A stretch of DNA of 64,000 nucleotides from REEB85 sp018971455 (GCA_028871195.1 JAGWNT010000008.1:1-64000); one strand, 5' to 3'. Shown: positions 23,518 through 32,285, counted from the stretch's first letter. Notes: generated by a model from the sequence alone, not told the origin. Numbers and translations: made by a program.

Positions 23518-24346
23518 AGGCCGGCCCCGCCTGCCCAGCACCCGCCTGCCCGGCATGCGCCGAGAGATCGCGCAGGACGGCACCCGGCCCGCAGGCGCGG
23601 CAGGCCGGGTCGCGCTTCAGGCGGATCGTGCGCATGCGCGCGCCGAGCGCGTCCCACAGCAGCAGCCGCCCGGCCAGGCTCTCGCCGATGCCGAGGATCT
23701 CCTTAAGCACCTCGGTGGCCTGCAACGTGCCCATCACGCCGGTCACCGCGCCGAGCACGCCGGCCTCGCCGCAGCTCGGCACGAGCCCGGCCGGCGGCGG
23801 CTCGGGGTAGAGGCAGCGATAGCACGGACAGCCCTCGCCGGCATGCGGCTTGAACACCGAGAGCTGGCCCTCGAAGCGCAGCACCGCGGCGGAGACCAGC
23901 GTGCGCCGCGCCAGCACGCAGGCATCGGCGACGAGGAAGCGGGCGGCGAAATTGTCGGTGCCGTCGCAGACGATGTCGTAGCGCCCGACGAGGTCGAGCG
24001 CGTTCCCGGCATCGAGCCGCATCCGGTGCGCCTCGATGCGTACGCCGGGATTGATGGCGTGCGCCGCCGCGGCCGCGCTCTCCACCTTCGCCCGGCCGAG
24101 ATCGGCCACGCCATGGGCGATCTGGCGCTGCAGGTTGGACAGATCGACGACGTCGTCATCGACCAGGCCGATGGTGCCAACGCCGGCGGCCGCCAGGTAG
24201 AGCAGCAACGGGCTGCCCAGCCCGCCGGCACCCACCACCAGCACCCGCGCCGCGCGCAGCCGCGCCTGGCCGACGCCGCCCACTTCGGCCAGCAGGATGT
24301 GGCGCGAGTAGCGGTCGATGTCCTGGTCGGTGAAATCGAGGTCCAT
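23507..24346 (-). CDS. MoeB/ThiF-type adenylyltransferase (HesA/MoeB/ThiF family)
   Basis: 279-residue E1-like enzyme that adenylates the C-terminus of a ubiquitin-like sulfur carrier. The N-terminus RYSRHILLAEVGGVGQARL and the ATP-binding GAGGLGSPLLLYLAAAGVG segment are canonical; DDDVVDLSNLQRQI and the catalytic-loop GTDNFAARF follow. Two zinc CxxC pairs are present (CPCYRCLYPE and CRACG). It lacks a C-terminal rhodanese domain. It is coupled to the DsrE-type gene and divergent from a two-component system. MoeB (molybdopterin) and ThiF (thiamine) roles cannot be separated by sequence here. Confidence 0.9.
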   Translation of the reverse strand: MDLDFTDQDIDRYSRHILLAEVGGVGQARLRAARVLVVGAGGLGSPLLLYLAAAGVGTIGLVDDDVVDLSNLQRQIAHGVADLGRAKVESAAAAAHAINPGVRIEAHRMRLDAGNALDLVGRYDIVCDGTDNFAARFLVADACVLARRTLVSAAVLRFEGQLSVFKPHAGEGCPCYRCLYPEPPPAGLVPSCGEAGVLGAVTGVMGTLQATEVLKEILGIGESLAGRLLLWDALGARMRTIRLKRDPACRACGPGAVLRDLSAHAGQAGAGQAGPACAV

Positions 24347-24458
24347 GCCGCCAAGATAGGGTGTTTGCCGCCGGCTTGCACCCGCGCCTGCGAAACCCGA
24401 TCGTAAGCGCGGCGTAATCTCCTTCTGTGACACTCGGCACTCGCCAGGAACCCCGCCC

Positions 24459-25133
24459 ATGCGCCTGCTCGCCGTCGAGGACGAAGCCGAACTCGCCGTG
24501 CTGCTGCGCCGGGCGCTGGAGGGCGCTGGGTTTGCCGTCGATCTCGCCGGCGACCTCAGCGAGGCCGAGGACCATCTGGCGCTCGCCCCCTATGACGCGG
24601 CGATTCTCGACCTCGCGCTGCCCGACGGCGACGGCCTCGCCCTGGTGCGCCGGCTGCGCGACCGGCGCAATGCGCTGCCGGTGCTGATCCTGACCGCCCG
24701 CGACGGGCTCGACGACCGGGTGCTCGGCCTCGATGCCGGCGCCGATGACTACCTGACCAAGCCCTTCCACATGCCCGAGCTGATCTCGCGCATCCGGGCC
24801 CTGCTGCGCCGGCCCAACGCGGCACTCGGCGTGCGCCTGGAACTCGGCAATCTGGTGCTGGACACCGCCGCGCGCAGCGCCACCGCCGATGGCGCGCCGC
24901 TCGCCCTGTCGGTGCGCGAGACGGCGCTGCTGGAGACGCTGCTGCGCGGCCACGGGCGGGTGGTGACGCGCGAGGCGCTGGAACAGGGGCTCTACAATTT
25001 CGATAGCCTGCTCGGCTCCAACGCCGTCGAGGTGCTGGTGCACCGGCTGCGCCGCAAGCTGGCCGACGCGGCGGCCAACGTCACCGTGCACACGGTGCGC
25101 GGCGTCGGGTACCTGCTTGGCCTGTCGGCATGA
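24459..25133 (+). CDS. OmpR-family response regulator
   Basis: 224-residue two-component regulator. The receiver domain has the acidic pair in LLAVEDEAE, phospho-acceptor Asp51 in AAILDLALPDG, the switch residue in LILTARDG and Lys101 in DYLTKPFHMPEL. The C-terminal winged helix ends with EVLVHRLRRKLADA and TVHTVRGVGYLLGL. It is coupled by ATGA overlap to the sensor kinase and lies across from a cytochrome b561/PepSY pair, a neighbourhood usual for QseB/TctD-type systems. The start is set by the family N-terminus MRLLAVEDE. Confidence 0.95.
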   Translation: MRLLAVEDEAELAVLLRRALEGAGFAVDLAGDLSEAEDHLALAPYDAAILDLALPDGDGLALVRRLRDRRNALPVLILTARDGLDDRVLGLDAGADDYLTKPFHMPELISRIRALLRRPNAALGVRLELGNLVLDTAARSATADGAPLALSVRETALLETLLRGHGRVVTREALEQGLYNFDSLLGSNAVEVLVHRLRRKLADAAANVTVHTVRGVGYLLGLSA

Positions 25134-26704
25134 GCGCCGCGCACGACTGGTCGCTCACCGCGCGCCTCGGCCGCCGGCTGGCGGCGGTGATGGTGGCGGC
25201 CATCCTGCTGGCCGCCCTGGCGGTCGCCTGGCGCACCATCGCGACCATTCATGCGCTCGACGACTCCGCTTTGCAGAACCAGGCGCACGTGCTGGCCCGC
25301 CACCTCGCGCGCGACCCGTCCAAGCGGCCCGACGCCGCCCTGCCGCCCTCGCTCACCGCCGTCTTCCAGGCTTCGGACGGCGACAACATCTACCTGATCT
25401 ATGGCGGCGCGGGCGCGCTGGAAGCCACCTCCGATCCGCGCGCCACCACCGAGGTCGCGCCCTTCGTGCCGGCCGAACCCGGGCTGTTCCGCACGCCGCC
25501 GAGCGAGGCGCACCCGCACGGCATGGTCGGGCTGGTCAGCGATATCGGGCCGTGGCGCATCGTCGTCGCGCAGGGCCATGAGCAGCAGGAGGTGCTGCTC
25601 AACAGCGTCGTGCAAGATCTGCTGACCAGCGCACTCTGGCTGCTCGGGCCGCTCGGCCTGCTCACCGTCGCGATCGGCGTGCTGACGCTGCGCCACGGGT
25701 TGCGGCCGCTGCGCGAGGTCTCGGCCGCCGCCGCCCGCATCGGGCCGGGCAATCCGGGTCAACGCCTGCCGGCGACCCGCCTGCCGCGTGAGTTGCAGCC
25801 GGTGGTCGCCGCCACCAACGCCGCCCTGCTCCGCCTCGAACAGGCGCTCGACGCGCAGCGCCGCTTCGTCGCCGATGCCGCGCACAGCCTGCGCACGCCG
25901 CTCGCCGTGCTCACCGCGCGGCTCGACGCGCTGCCCGATGCGGGCGAGGCGGGCATCGAGGCCGCCGCCCTGCGCCACGACGCGGACCGGCTCTCGCGCC
26001 TGGTGGCGCAGCTGCTCAGCATCGCCCGCCTCGACGGCACGCCGCTCGACGTGCAGCACCGGGTCGATCTGCACGAGGTCGCCGTCGAGGCGGTCAGCGC
26101 GCTGGCGCCGCTGGCGATCGCCCGCGGCATCGAGCTGGCGCTGATCGAGACGGCACCGGCCAGCCCGATCGCCGGCAACGCGCCGGCCATCGGGCTGGCC
26201 CTGGCCAATCTGATCGAGAACGCCCTCGCCCATGCCCCGACCGGCAGCACCGTGGAGGTCGAGCTGATCGCCCCTGCGGCGATCGAGGTGCGCGACCGCG
26301 GGCCGGGCATTCCCGAGGCCGAGCTTCAGGCCATTTTCGACCGCTTCCAGCGCGGGCGGCGGGCACGCGGGCCAGGCGCCGGACTGGGCCTGGCCATCGT
26401 CGCCGAAATCGCCGCCGCCCATGGCGGCTCAGTGCAGGCGCGCGCCCGAGAGGGTGGCGGCGCCTGCTTCGTGCTCAGCCTCGCCGGGAAGCACCGCCGG
26501 CTTGCGCCCGGTGAGCATGGCCCGCACCAGGTTCTCCCGGTGCAGCACGCTCGAGACCACCACGCCGGTGACGTGCAGCCCGACCAGGACGAGGAGGAGA
26601 TGGGCGGAGATGTTGTGCAGGTGGGACACCCAGGCCACCCCGAAATAGGCGTCGGTCTCCGACAGCCAGCCGCTGCCCCCGGTCAGCAGCAGGAGAAACA
26701 GTAG
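25130..26704 (+). CDS. Sensor histidine kinase with C-terminal readthrough extension
   Basis: 524-residue membrane kinase. Two transmembrane helices (about residues 20-42 and 165-185) flank a periplasmic sensor of about 120 residues; then come a HAMP region, the phospho-acceptor helix ADAAHSLRTPLAVL (His near residue 252), the N box NLIENALAHAP, the G1 box DRGPGIP and the G2 box GAGLGLAIV. The normal family end (FVLSLAG) is near residue 455, but no stop follows. The frame runs about 65 codons further, antisense to the cytochrome b561 gene, and this hydrophilic tail (QPDQDEEEMGGD) looks like a shadow sequence rather than a domain. Confidence 0.9.
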   Translation: MSAAHDWSLTARLGRRLAAVMVAAILLAALAVAWRTIATIHALDDSALQNQAHVLARHLARDPSKRPDAALPPSLTAVFQASDGDNIYLIYGGAGALEATSDPRATTEVAPFVPAEPGLFRTPPSEAHPHGMVGLVSDIGPWRIVVAQGHEQQEVLLNSVVQDLLTSALWLLGPLGLLTVAIGVLTLRHGLRPLREVSAAAARIGPGNPGQRLPATRLPRELQPVVAATNAALLRLEQALDAQRRFVADAAHSLRTPLAVLTARLDALPDAGEAGIEAAALRHDADRLSRLVAQLLSIARLDGTPLDVQHRVDLHEVAVEAVSALAPLAIARGIELALIETAPASPIAGNAPAIGLALANLIENALAHAPTGSTVEVELIAPAAIEVRDRGPGIPEAELQAIFDRFQRGRRARGPGAGLGLAIVAEIAAAHGGSVQARAREGGGACFVLSLAGKHRRLAPGEHGPHQVLPVQHARDHHAGDVQPDQDEEEMGGDVVQVGHPGHPEIGVGLRQPAAAPGQQQEKQ

Positions 26705-27040
26705 CGCGAGCACCATTGCGCCGCCGGCCGGGTTGTGGCCGAGATAGCGCCGCGCCCGCCCCTGGCGCAGCTCGCGCAGATAGGCGAGGACCGTGCGCGG
26801 CCCGCGCACGAAATCGGCGAAGCGCGCATGGCGCGGGCCGACCAGCCCCCAGACCAGCCGCGCGCCCACCAGCCCGAGCACGACGTAGCCGACCGGCTCG
26901 TGCAGCCATTTCTGATCGCGCGTGAGGAAGGCGGTGGCGAACAACGCCACCGTCCCCCAATGAAAGACGCGCACGAAACGATCCCACACCCGGATTTCGC
27001 CGATGCGACTCCCGCGCATCGTGGATTCGCCTGAGCGCAT
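26429..27040 (-). CDS. Cytochrome b561 family protein
   Basis: 203-residue di-heme-type membrane cytochrome with four predicted helices. The first motif VWDRFVRVFHWGTVALF carries the expected histidine; others are in WLHEPVGYVVLGLVGARLVWG and the last helix HNISAHLLLVLVGLHVTGVV with VLHREN following. Such proteins transfer electrons in the inner membrane. The ATG at 27040 has GGGAG at good spacing; 27019 is an alternative. It follows the PepSY gene by 4 bp. Its last 92 codons overlap the convergent kinase gene by 276 bp, which is unusual. Confidence 0.88.
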   Translation of the reverse strand: MRSGESTMRGSRIGEIRVWDRFVRVFHWGTVALFATAFLTRDQKWLHEPVGYVVLGLVGARLVWGLVGPRHARFADFVRGPRTVLAYLRELRQGRARRYLGHNPAGGAMVLALLFLLLLTGGSGWLSETDAYFGVAWVSHLHNISAHLLLVLVGLHVTGVVVSSVLHRENLVRAMLTGRKPAVLPGEAEHEAGAATLSGARLH

Positions 27041-27044
27041 CGGA

Positions 27045-27320
27045 CTACTCCCGGTTGTGGATCGCCCCGGTGTCGCCGGCCAGCTCGAGCTCGAAGCGCT
27101 TGCCGTTCTTGTCGATGCCCTTGGCCTCGTAGCAGCCATTATGGGTGGACAGGTTGCGGATGGTGGTGAAGCCACGCGCGTGCAGGCTCTGCTCCATCGC
27201 CGTGCGGCTCATCATCTTGCCGGTGATGTGGCAGGATTGCTCGGCATGGGCGGCGGGCGCGAAGGCGGCGGGAAGGGCGGCAACCCCGAGAGCCAGGGCA
27301 AGCAGAAGCGGACGCGACAT
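27045..27320 (-). CDS. Secreted PepSY-domain protein
   Basis: 91-residue protein with a signal peptide (MSRPLLLALALGVAALPAAF, cleavage near AHA-EQ) and a single PepSY-like domain (EQSLHARGFTTIRNLS, CYEAKGIDKNGKRFELEL, GDTGAI). Two cysteines (in QSCHIT and NGCYEA) may form a disulfide. PepSY proteins of this size accompany cytochrome b561 and OmpR-type two-component systems in proteobacteria, as here. It is the first gene of a leftward pair with cytochrome b561; the promoter should lie in the 109 bp facing queC. Confidence 0.85.
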   Translation of the reverse strand: MSRPLLLALALGVAALPAAFAPAAHAEQSCHITGKMMSRTAMEQSLHARGFTTIRNLSTHNGCYEAKGIDKNGKRFELELAGDTGAIHNRE

Positions 27321-27429
27321 GGTTTTCTCCTGTGATGTGCGCGATGACACGCCGCCAAACTGGCCAGCCGCGCTTACGTCTGCCTTACGGCACCGGCCCG
27401 AACCCCTTGATGACGAAAGCGACATCCCG

Positions 27430-28152
27430 ATGAAAGAATCCGCCCTGGTGCTGTTCTCCGGAGGCCAGGACAGCGCCACCTGCCTGGCCTGGGCGCTGGC
27501 GCGCTACGACCATGTGGAGACCATCGGCTTCGCCTATGGCCAGCGCCATGCCGTCGAGCTGGCCTGCCGCGCCCCGCTGCGGGCAGCGCTGGCCGCGCTG
27601 GATGGCTGGGGTGCGCGGCTCGGCCCCGACCATGTGCTCGATCTCGGCGCGACCCTCTCCAGCCTCGGCGCCACGGCGCTGACCGAGGCGGCGGAGATCC
27701 GCATGGGCGCGGACGGGCTGCCCACCACTTTCGTGCCCGGGCGCAACCTGCTGTTCCTCACCTACGCCGCGGCGCTGGCCTATCGGCGCGGCCTGCGCCG
27801 CATCGTGGCCGGCATGTGCGAGACCGATTTCTCCGGCTATCCCGATTGCCGGGACGACACCGTCAAGGCTATGCAGCTGGCGCTCAATCTCGGCATGGAC
27901 CGGCGCTTCGTTCTGGAGACGCCGCTGATGTGGATCGACAAGGCGGCCACCTGGGCGCTCGCCGAGGCACTGGGGGGCGCCCCGCTGGTCGCGGCGATCA
28001 TCGAGCACAGCCACACCTGCTATCGCGGCGACCGGACGCGGCGCCACCCCTGGGGCTATGGCTGCGGCACTTGCCCGGCCTGCGAATTGCGGGACGGCGG
28101 CTGGGCGCGGTGGCGGGCGCTACCCGACGTCGCCGCCGAGATAGAGGGCTGA
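27430..28152 (+). CDS. queC: 7-cyano-7-deazaguanine synthase (QueC)
   Basis: 240-residue ATP-dependent enzyme that makes preQ0 from 7-carboxy-7-deazaguanine for queuosine tRNA modification. The PP-loop is LVLFSGGQDSATCLAWAL (core SGGQDS), the central VPGRNLLFLTYAAALAYRRG is typical, and the zinc cysteines are in HTCYRG and GYGCGTCPACELR. QueC is itself a nitrile-forming enzyme. No preQ1 riboswitch was seen in the short upstream gap. Its 3' end overlaps the convergent livF gene by 33 bp. queD and queE are not nearby. Confidence 0.96.
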   Translation: MKESALVLFSGGQDSATCLAWALARYDHVETIGFAYGQRHAVELACRAPLRAALAALDGWGARLGPDHVLDLGATLSSLGATALTEAAEIRMGADGLPTTFVPGRNLLFLTYAAALAYRRGLRRIVAGMCETDFSGYPDCRDDTVKAMQLALNLGMDRRFVLETPLMWIDKAATWALAEALGGAPLVAAIIEHSHTCYRGDRTRRHPWGYGCGTCPACELRDGGWARWRALPDVAAEIEG

Positions 28153-28842
28153 CAGGCGCGGATCGGCGAGCAGGTCGCGGGCCGGGCCGTGCAGCCCGAT
28201 GCGGCCGGTCTCCAGCACATGCCCTTCATCGGCGATCTCCAGCGCCGCGCGGGCATTCTGCTCGACCAGCAGGATCGACACCCCGGCGGCGCGCAGGCCG
28301 GCGATGATGGCGAAGATGCCGCGCACGATCAGCGGCGCGAGGCCCAGGCTCGGTTCGTCGAGCAGCAGCAGGCGCGGCCGGCTCATCAGTGCGCGCCCGA
28401 GCGCCAGCATCTGCCGCTCGCCGCCCGACAGCGTGGCCGCCGTCTGGAAGCGCCGCTCGGCCAGGCGCGGAAACAGGTCGTACACCTCGGCCAGCCGCGC
28501 CGGGCCGCCGGCCCGGTCGCGCCGGTGGGCGTAGCCGCCGAGCAGCAGATTGTCGGCGACACTCATCTCGCCGAACAGCTCGCGCCGCTCGGGCACCAGG
28601 CAGAGCCCGCGCTCGACCCGGTCCTCCACGCTCAGCCGCGCGAGGTCGGCTCCCTCGTACCGCGCCGTGCCGCGCCAGGCCAGCAGCCCGGCCAGGGCGG
28701 CCAGCAGCGTCGTCTTGCCCGCCCCGTTCGGCCCGATGATGGTGACGATCCGCCCGGCCTGCATGCTGAAGGAGACCCCGCGCACCGCGGCGATCCGCCT
28801 GTAGGAGACCGCGACGTCCCGCACGTCCAGGAGCGCGCTCAC
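28120..28842 (-). CDS. livF: Branched-chain amino acid/amide ABC transporter ATP-binding protein (LivF)
   Basis: 240-residue ATPase with Walker A GPNGAGKTTLLAALAG, signature ATLSGGERQMLALGRAL, Walker B LLLLDEPSLGLAP and the H-loop VEQNARAALE segment. The short length and LVPERRELFGEMSV segment are typical of LivF. The start is GTG at 28842, overlapping the end of the LivM-LivG fusion (GTGA). It is the last gene of a three-gene leftward transporter operon that has no substrate-binding protein in this window. Confidence 0.93.
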   Translation of the reverse strand: MSALLDVRDVAVSYRRIAAVRGVSFSMQAGRIVTIIGPNGAGKTTLLAALAGLLAWRGTARYEGADLARLSVEDRVERGLCLVPERRELFGEMSVADNLLLGGYAHRRDRAGGPARLAEVYDLFPRLAERRFQTAATLSGGERQMLALGRALMSRPRLLLLDEPSLGLAPLIVRGIFAIIAGLRAAGVSILLVEQNARAALEIADEGHVLETGRIGLHGPARDLLADPRLSALYLGGDVG

Positions 28843-30593
28843 GCGGCGCCGCCGAGATAGGCGTCCTGCACCCGCGGATCGGCGCGCACCGCCTCGGGCA
28901 GGCCCTCGGCGATGCGGGTGCCGAACTCCATCACCACCACCCGGTCGACGAGGCCCATGACGAACTCCATGTCGTGCTCGACCAGCAGGATGGTCAGCCC
29001 GCCCGCGCGCAGGCCGCGCAGCAGCTCGGCCAGCGCCTGTTTCTCGGCACGGCGCAGCCCGGCCGCCGGTTCGTCGAGCAGGATCAGCAACGGATCGGCG
29101 GCAAGCGCGCGCGCGACCTCGAGCAGGCGCTGCTGGCCCAGCGCCAGATTGCCGGCCAGCGCATGCGGATCGGCGTCGAGCCCGACCTGGGCGAGGCGGG
29201 CCATGGCCTCGGCGCGCAGCCGGGCCTCCTCGGCGCGGTCGAGCCGCAGGGCGGCGGCGAGCATGCCCGCCCGGCCGCGCCGATGCGCGCCGAGCATGAC
29301 GTTCTCCAGCAGCGACATGCCCGGGCGCAGCCGGACGTGCTGGAAGCTGCGCGCGATGCCGTGGGCGGCGATGCGGCGCGCCGGCAGGCCGGTGATGTCC
29401 TGGCCGAGGAACTCCACCCGGCCGCCATCCGGGCGCGCGGCACCGGAGACGAGATTGAACAGCGTGCTCTTGCCCGCCCCGTTCGGTCCGATCAGGCCGA
29501 GAATCTCGCCGGCGCGCAGGCTGAAACCCACCTGGTTCACCGCCACCAGCCCGCCGAACCGCTTGATCAGCCCCTCGATCGCCAGCAGCTCCGCGCCGGC
29601 CGGAAGGGCTGCGCGCCGCGGCAGCGCGGGCGCGGGACCCGGCATGGGAAGGCGGGGCGGCGGCAGCAGGCGGCGCAGCGAAGGGATCAGCCCGCCGCGC
29701 GCATGTTGCAGCACCAGGATGAACAGGGCGGCGAACACCACCGCCTCCAGCTGTCCCGAATTGCCGGTGAAAAGGGGCAGGATATTTTGCAGCTCGTCGC
29801 GCGCCCAGGTCACCAGCGCGGCGCCCAGCAGCGCGCCGCCGATCTCGCCGGCGCCGCCGAGAATGGCCATGAACAGGTATTCCATGCTCGGCCCGACATC
29901 GAAGGAGGTCGGGCTGACGAAGCGCTGGACATGGGCGTAGAGCCAGCCCGACAGCCCGGCCAGCAGGCCGGCGATGACGAACACGGCGAGCCGAAGGCGG
30001 AAAGCGTCGATGCCGAGGCTTTCGACCAGCGCGGCCCCTCCGCGCAGGCCACGTATGGCGCGCCCCGGCCGGCTGTCGAGCAGATTGGCCGACAGCCACA
30101 TGACGATGCCGAGCGCGCTCCACACCAGGTAGTAGCCGGCGCGGTCGGAGAGCAGGGCATAGCCGCCCAGCCGCACCGGGGGGATGTCGGTCATGCCGTT
30201 ATGCCCGCCCAGCACGTCGAGATTGCCGAACAGGAAGAAGAAGGCCAGCCCCCAGGCGATGGTGGAGAGCGGCAGCATGTGGCCGCGCAGCCGCAGCGTC
30301 GCCGCCCCCAGCACGAGGGCGATGCCGCCGGCCAGCCCGACGGCAAGCAGCAGCCCGACCCAGGGCGAGCCGCCCATGTGGCGCGTGTAATAGCCGGTGG
30401 CATAGGCGCCGATGCCGACGAAGGCGGCCTGGCCGAAGCTGGTCAGCCCGCCCACCCCGGTCAGCAGCACCAGGCCGAGGGCGGCGATGGCGGCGATGCC
30501 GATATAGTTCAACAGCGTGATGGCGTAGCCGCCGGTCAGAGCCGGCAGCAGCGCGACGGCCAGCGCGCCGAGCCAGGGCAGCGACCGCCTCAC
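28839..30593 (-). CDS. LivM-LivG fusion: permease plus ATP-binding domain
   Basis: 584-residue fusion. Residues 1-305 form a LivM-type permease with about eight to nine helices and the GLTSFGQAAFVGIGAYATGY segment; a proline-rich linker (around PPPRLPMPGPAPALPRR) follows; residues from about 345 form a LivG ATPase with Walker A GPNGAGKSTLFNL, HGIARSFQHVRLRPGMSLLENVM, signature LALGQQRLLEVARAL and Walker B LLILLDEPAAGL. In most HAAT transporters these are separate genes, as in the second copy at 44-48 kb. The frame is continuous with no sign of a lost stop. It overlaps livH upstream by four bases. Confidence 0.94.
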   Translation of the reverse strand: MRRSLPWLGALAVALLPALTGGYAITLLNYIGIAAIAALGLVLLTGVGGLTSFGQAAFVGIGAYATGYYTRHMGGSPWVGLLLAVGLAGGIALVLGAATLRLRGHMLPLSTIAWGLAFFFLFGNLDVLGGHNGMTDIPPVRLGGYALLSDRAGYYLVWSALGIVMWLSANLLDSRPGRAIRGLRGGAALVESLGIDAFRLRLAVFVIAGLLAGLSGWLYAHVQRFVSPTSFDVGPSMEYLFMAILGGAGEIGGALLGAALVTWARDELQNILPLFTGNSGQLEAVVFAALFILVLQHARGGLIPSLRRLLPPPRLPMPGPAPALPRRAALPAGAELLAIEGLIKRFGGLVAVNQVGFSLRAGEILGLIGPNGAGKSTLFNLVSGAARPDGGRVEFLGQDITGLPARRIAAHGIARSFQHVRLRPGMSLLENVMLGAHRRGRAGMLAAALRLDRAEEARLRAEAMARLAQVGLDADPHALAGNLALGQQRLLEVARALAADPLLILLDEPAAGLRRAEKQALAELLRGLRAGGLTILLVEHDMEFVMGLVDRVVVMEFGTRIAEGLPEAVRADPRVQDAYLGGAA

Positions 30594-31630
30594 AGCTCGC
30601 CCTCCTCTCCCTCGTCATCCGCGCCGCCACGTTGCAGGGCCGAGCGGACCACCAGCACCGGCACCAGCACGGCGAACACCGCGACCTCCTTGAACGCGCT
30701 GCTCCAGAACGCGGTGAAGCTTTCCAGCTGGGCGACGAACAGCGCGCCCAGCACGGCGCCGGGATAGCTCGCGAGCCCCCCGATGATGGCGCCGACGAAG
30801 GCCTTGAGACCGATGACGAAGCCGGAATCGAAATACAGCGTCGTCACCGGCCCGATCAGCAGGCCGGACATCGCGGCCAGCGCCGAGGCGAGCAGGAAGG
30901 CGCTGACGCCCGCCACGCCCGGCCGGATGCCGACCAGCCGCGCGCCGACGCGGTTCACCGCGGTCGCGCGCAAGGCCCGCCCGGTCAGGCTGCGGCCGAA
31001 GAACAGGAACAGCGCCAGCGTCGCCAGCGCCGAGGCGCCCAGCATCAGCAGCATCTGCCCGGTGAGGAACATGCCCCCGATCTGGAAATTGGCGTCGGTC
31101 AGCATCGCCGGGCGCGCGCCCTCCGGCCCGAACACCACCAGCGCGATGCCGGAGACGGCGAAATGCAGCACCACCGAGACGATCAGCAGCACCAGCACCG
31201 GCGCATCGGCGATCGGGCGGTAGGCGATGCGGTAGAGCAGCGGCCCGATCGGCAGGATCAGCGCGACGGTGAGGGCGAGCGAGACGGCCTGCGGCAGGCC
31301 GCGCCCGGTCAGCAGGAACGTCGCCAGCACCGGCAGCGCGGGCAGCAGCAGGTAGCGCAACAGGGCGGCGCGCCACCGGCGCGGCGCCGAAGCCAGTTCG
31401 AAGGCGGTCGCGAGGCCGGCGAGCAGCAGCACCAGCCACACCGTCCCGGGGCGCTGGTGCGCCTCCAGCGCCGCCTCGCTCAGCGAGGCATAGGCCACCA
31501 GATCGCCGAACGGTACGAAGATGATGCGGGTGACCTGGAAGATCAGCAGGATGCCGAGGGCGACCAGCACGTAGATCGCGCCGTTGGCGATCCCGTCCTG
31601 CGCCAGCAGAAGGGCCAATTCCGGAGTCAT
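30590..31630 (-). CDS. livH: Branched-chain amino acid/amide ABC transporter permease (LivH)
   Basis: 346-residue permease, longer than the usual 290 because of an extra helical segment near residues 60-125. LivH features are QDGIANGAIYVLVALGILLI, FVPFGDLVAYAS, the IAYRPIADAPVLVLL segment, and the C-terminal GLKAFVGAIIGGLASYPGAV loop that contacts the ATPase. It is the first gene of the operon livH-livMG-livF. The 66 bp before it, up to the OPX gene stop, are the AT-richest stretch nearby and probably hold the promoter. Confidence 0.92.
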   Translation of the reverse strand: MTPELALLLAQDGIANGAIYVLVALGILLIFQVTRIIFVPFGDLVAYASLSEAALEAHQRPGTVWLVLLLAGLATAFELASAPRRWRAALLRYLLLPALPVLATFLLTGRGLPQAVSLALTVALILPIGPLLYRIAYRPIADAPVLVLLIVSVVLHFAVSGIALVVFGPEGARPAMLTDANFQIGGMFLTGQMLLMLGASALATLALFLFFGRSLTGRALRATAVNRVGARLVGIRPGVAGVSAFLLASALAAMSGLLIGPVTTLYFDSGFVIGLKAFVGAIIGGLASYPGAVLGALFVAQLESFTAFWSSAFKEVAVFAVLVPVLVVRSALQRGGADDEGEEGEL

Positions 31631-31696
31631 CGCTGCGTCGCGCCCAGAAGCTTGAAGTCTAAAATGTCATGCGATGTAACGATGTGCAACGCGGTA

Positions 31697-32248
31697 TCAG
31701 AAATACCGCTCGAGCACGGTGATGATGTCGCCTGGCCGCAGCAGCGTCTCGGGGCCGGCGCGGCGCTGCACCGGATGGCCGTCGATGCGGCGCATCACGG
31801 CGAAATTCCGCTCGGCGGCGCGGTAGGTGAAGCCGCCCGCGACGGCGGCGGCGCTCAGCACCGTCATGCCGGGCTGGTAGGCGTATTGGCCCGGCTTGGC
31901 GACCTCGCCGAGAATGAAGATCGGCCGGTATTCGGTGACCTCGACGGCGACACTGGGCGCGCGCAGCAGCCGCTTCTCGCGCAGCAGGTCGGCGATGTGG
32001 GTGGCCAGCTCGTCCGGCGTGCGGCCCTCGGCGCGCACCAGGCCGAGCAGCGGCAGGGCCACCATCCCGCCGTCATTGACGCGGAAGATCTCGCTCAGCG
32101 CGTCCTCGCCGAAGGTGATGACGCGGATCTGGTCATTCGGTCCGAGGCGGTAGGCCGTCGACGTGGCCGGCGGCAGCGGCGGAAGGCCGGCGCCCGGCGT
32201 GCAGGCAGCCAGCAGCAAGGCGATCACCAAGGCCGAAATCCGTCGCAT
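31697..32248 (-). CDS. Short OPX-type polysaccharide export lipoprotein
   Basis: 183-residue protein with a lipobox (ALLLAACTPG), a polysaccharide export (poly_export) domain starting YRLGPNDQIRVITFGED and containing VRAEGRTPDELATHIADLL, and a SLBB domain (PIFILGEVAKPGQY to RPGDIITVLERYF). It lacks the C-terminal amphipathic helix by which Wza crosses the outer membrane, so it belongs to the short periplasmic OPX class. The neighbouring beta-barrel gene, 37 bp upstream, is a natural candidate for the outer-membrane pore. It works with the Wzc-like protein encoded at 34.6 kb. Confidence 0.9.
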   Translation of the reverse strand: MRRISALVIALLLAACTPGAGLPPLPPATSTAYRLGPNDQIRVITFGEDALSEIFRVNDGGMVALPLLGLVRAEGRTPDELATHIADLLREKRLLRAPSVAVEVTEYRPIFILGEVAKPGQYAYQPGMTVLSAAAVAGGFTYRAAERNFAVMRRIDGHPVQRRAGPETLLRPGDIITVLERYF

Positions 32249-32285
32249 TCTCGCTCCCCTCGCGGCGGCCGACAGGCAACCACGC

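Noticed and set aside
27321..27429. preQ1 riboswitch before queC
   Set aside because: The gap shows no recognisable preQ1 aptamer, and the divergent PepSY promoter must also fit in it.
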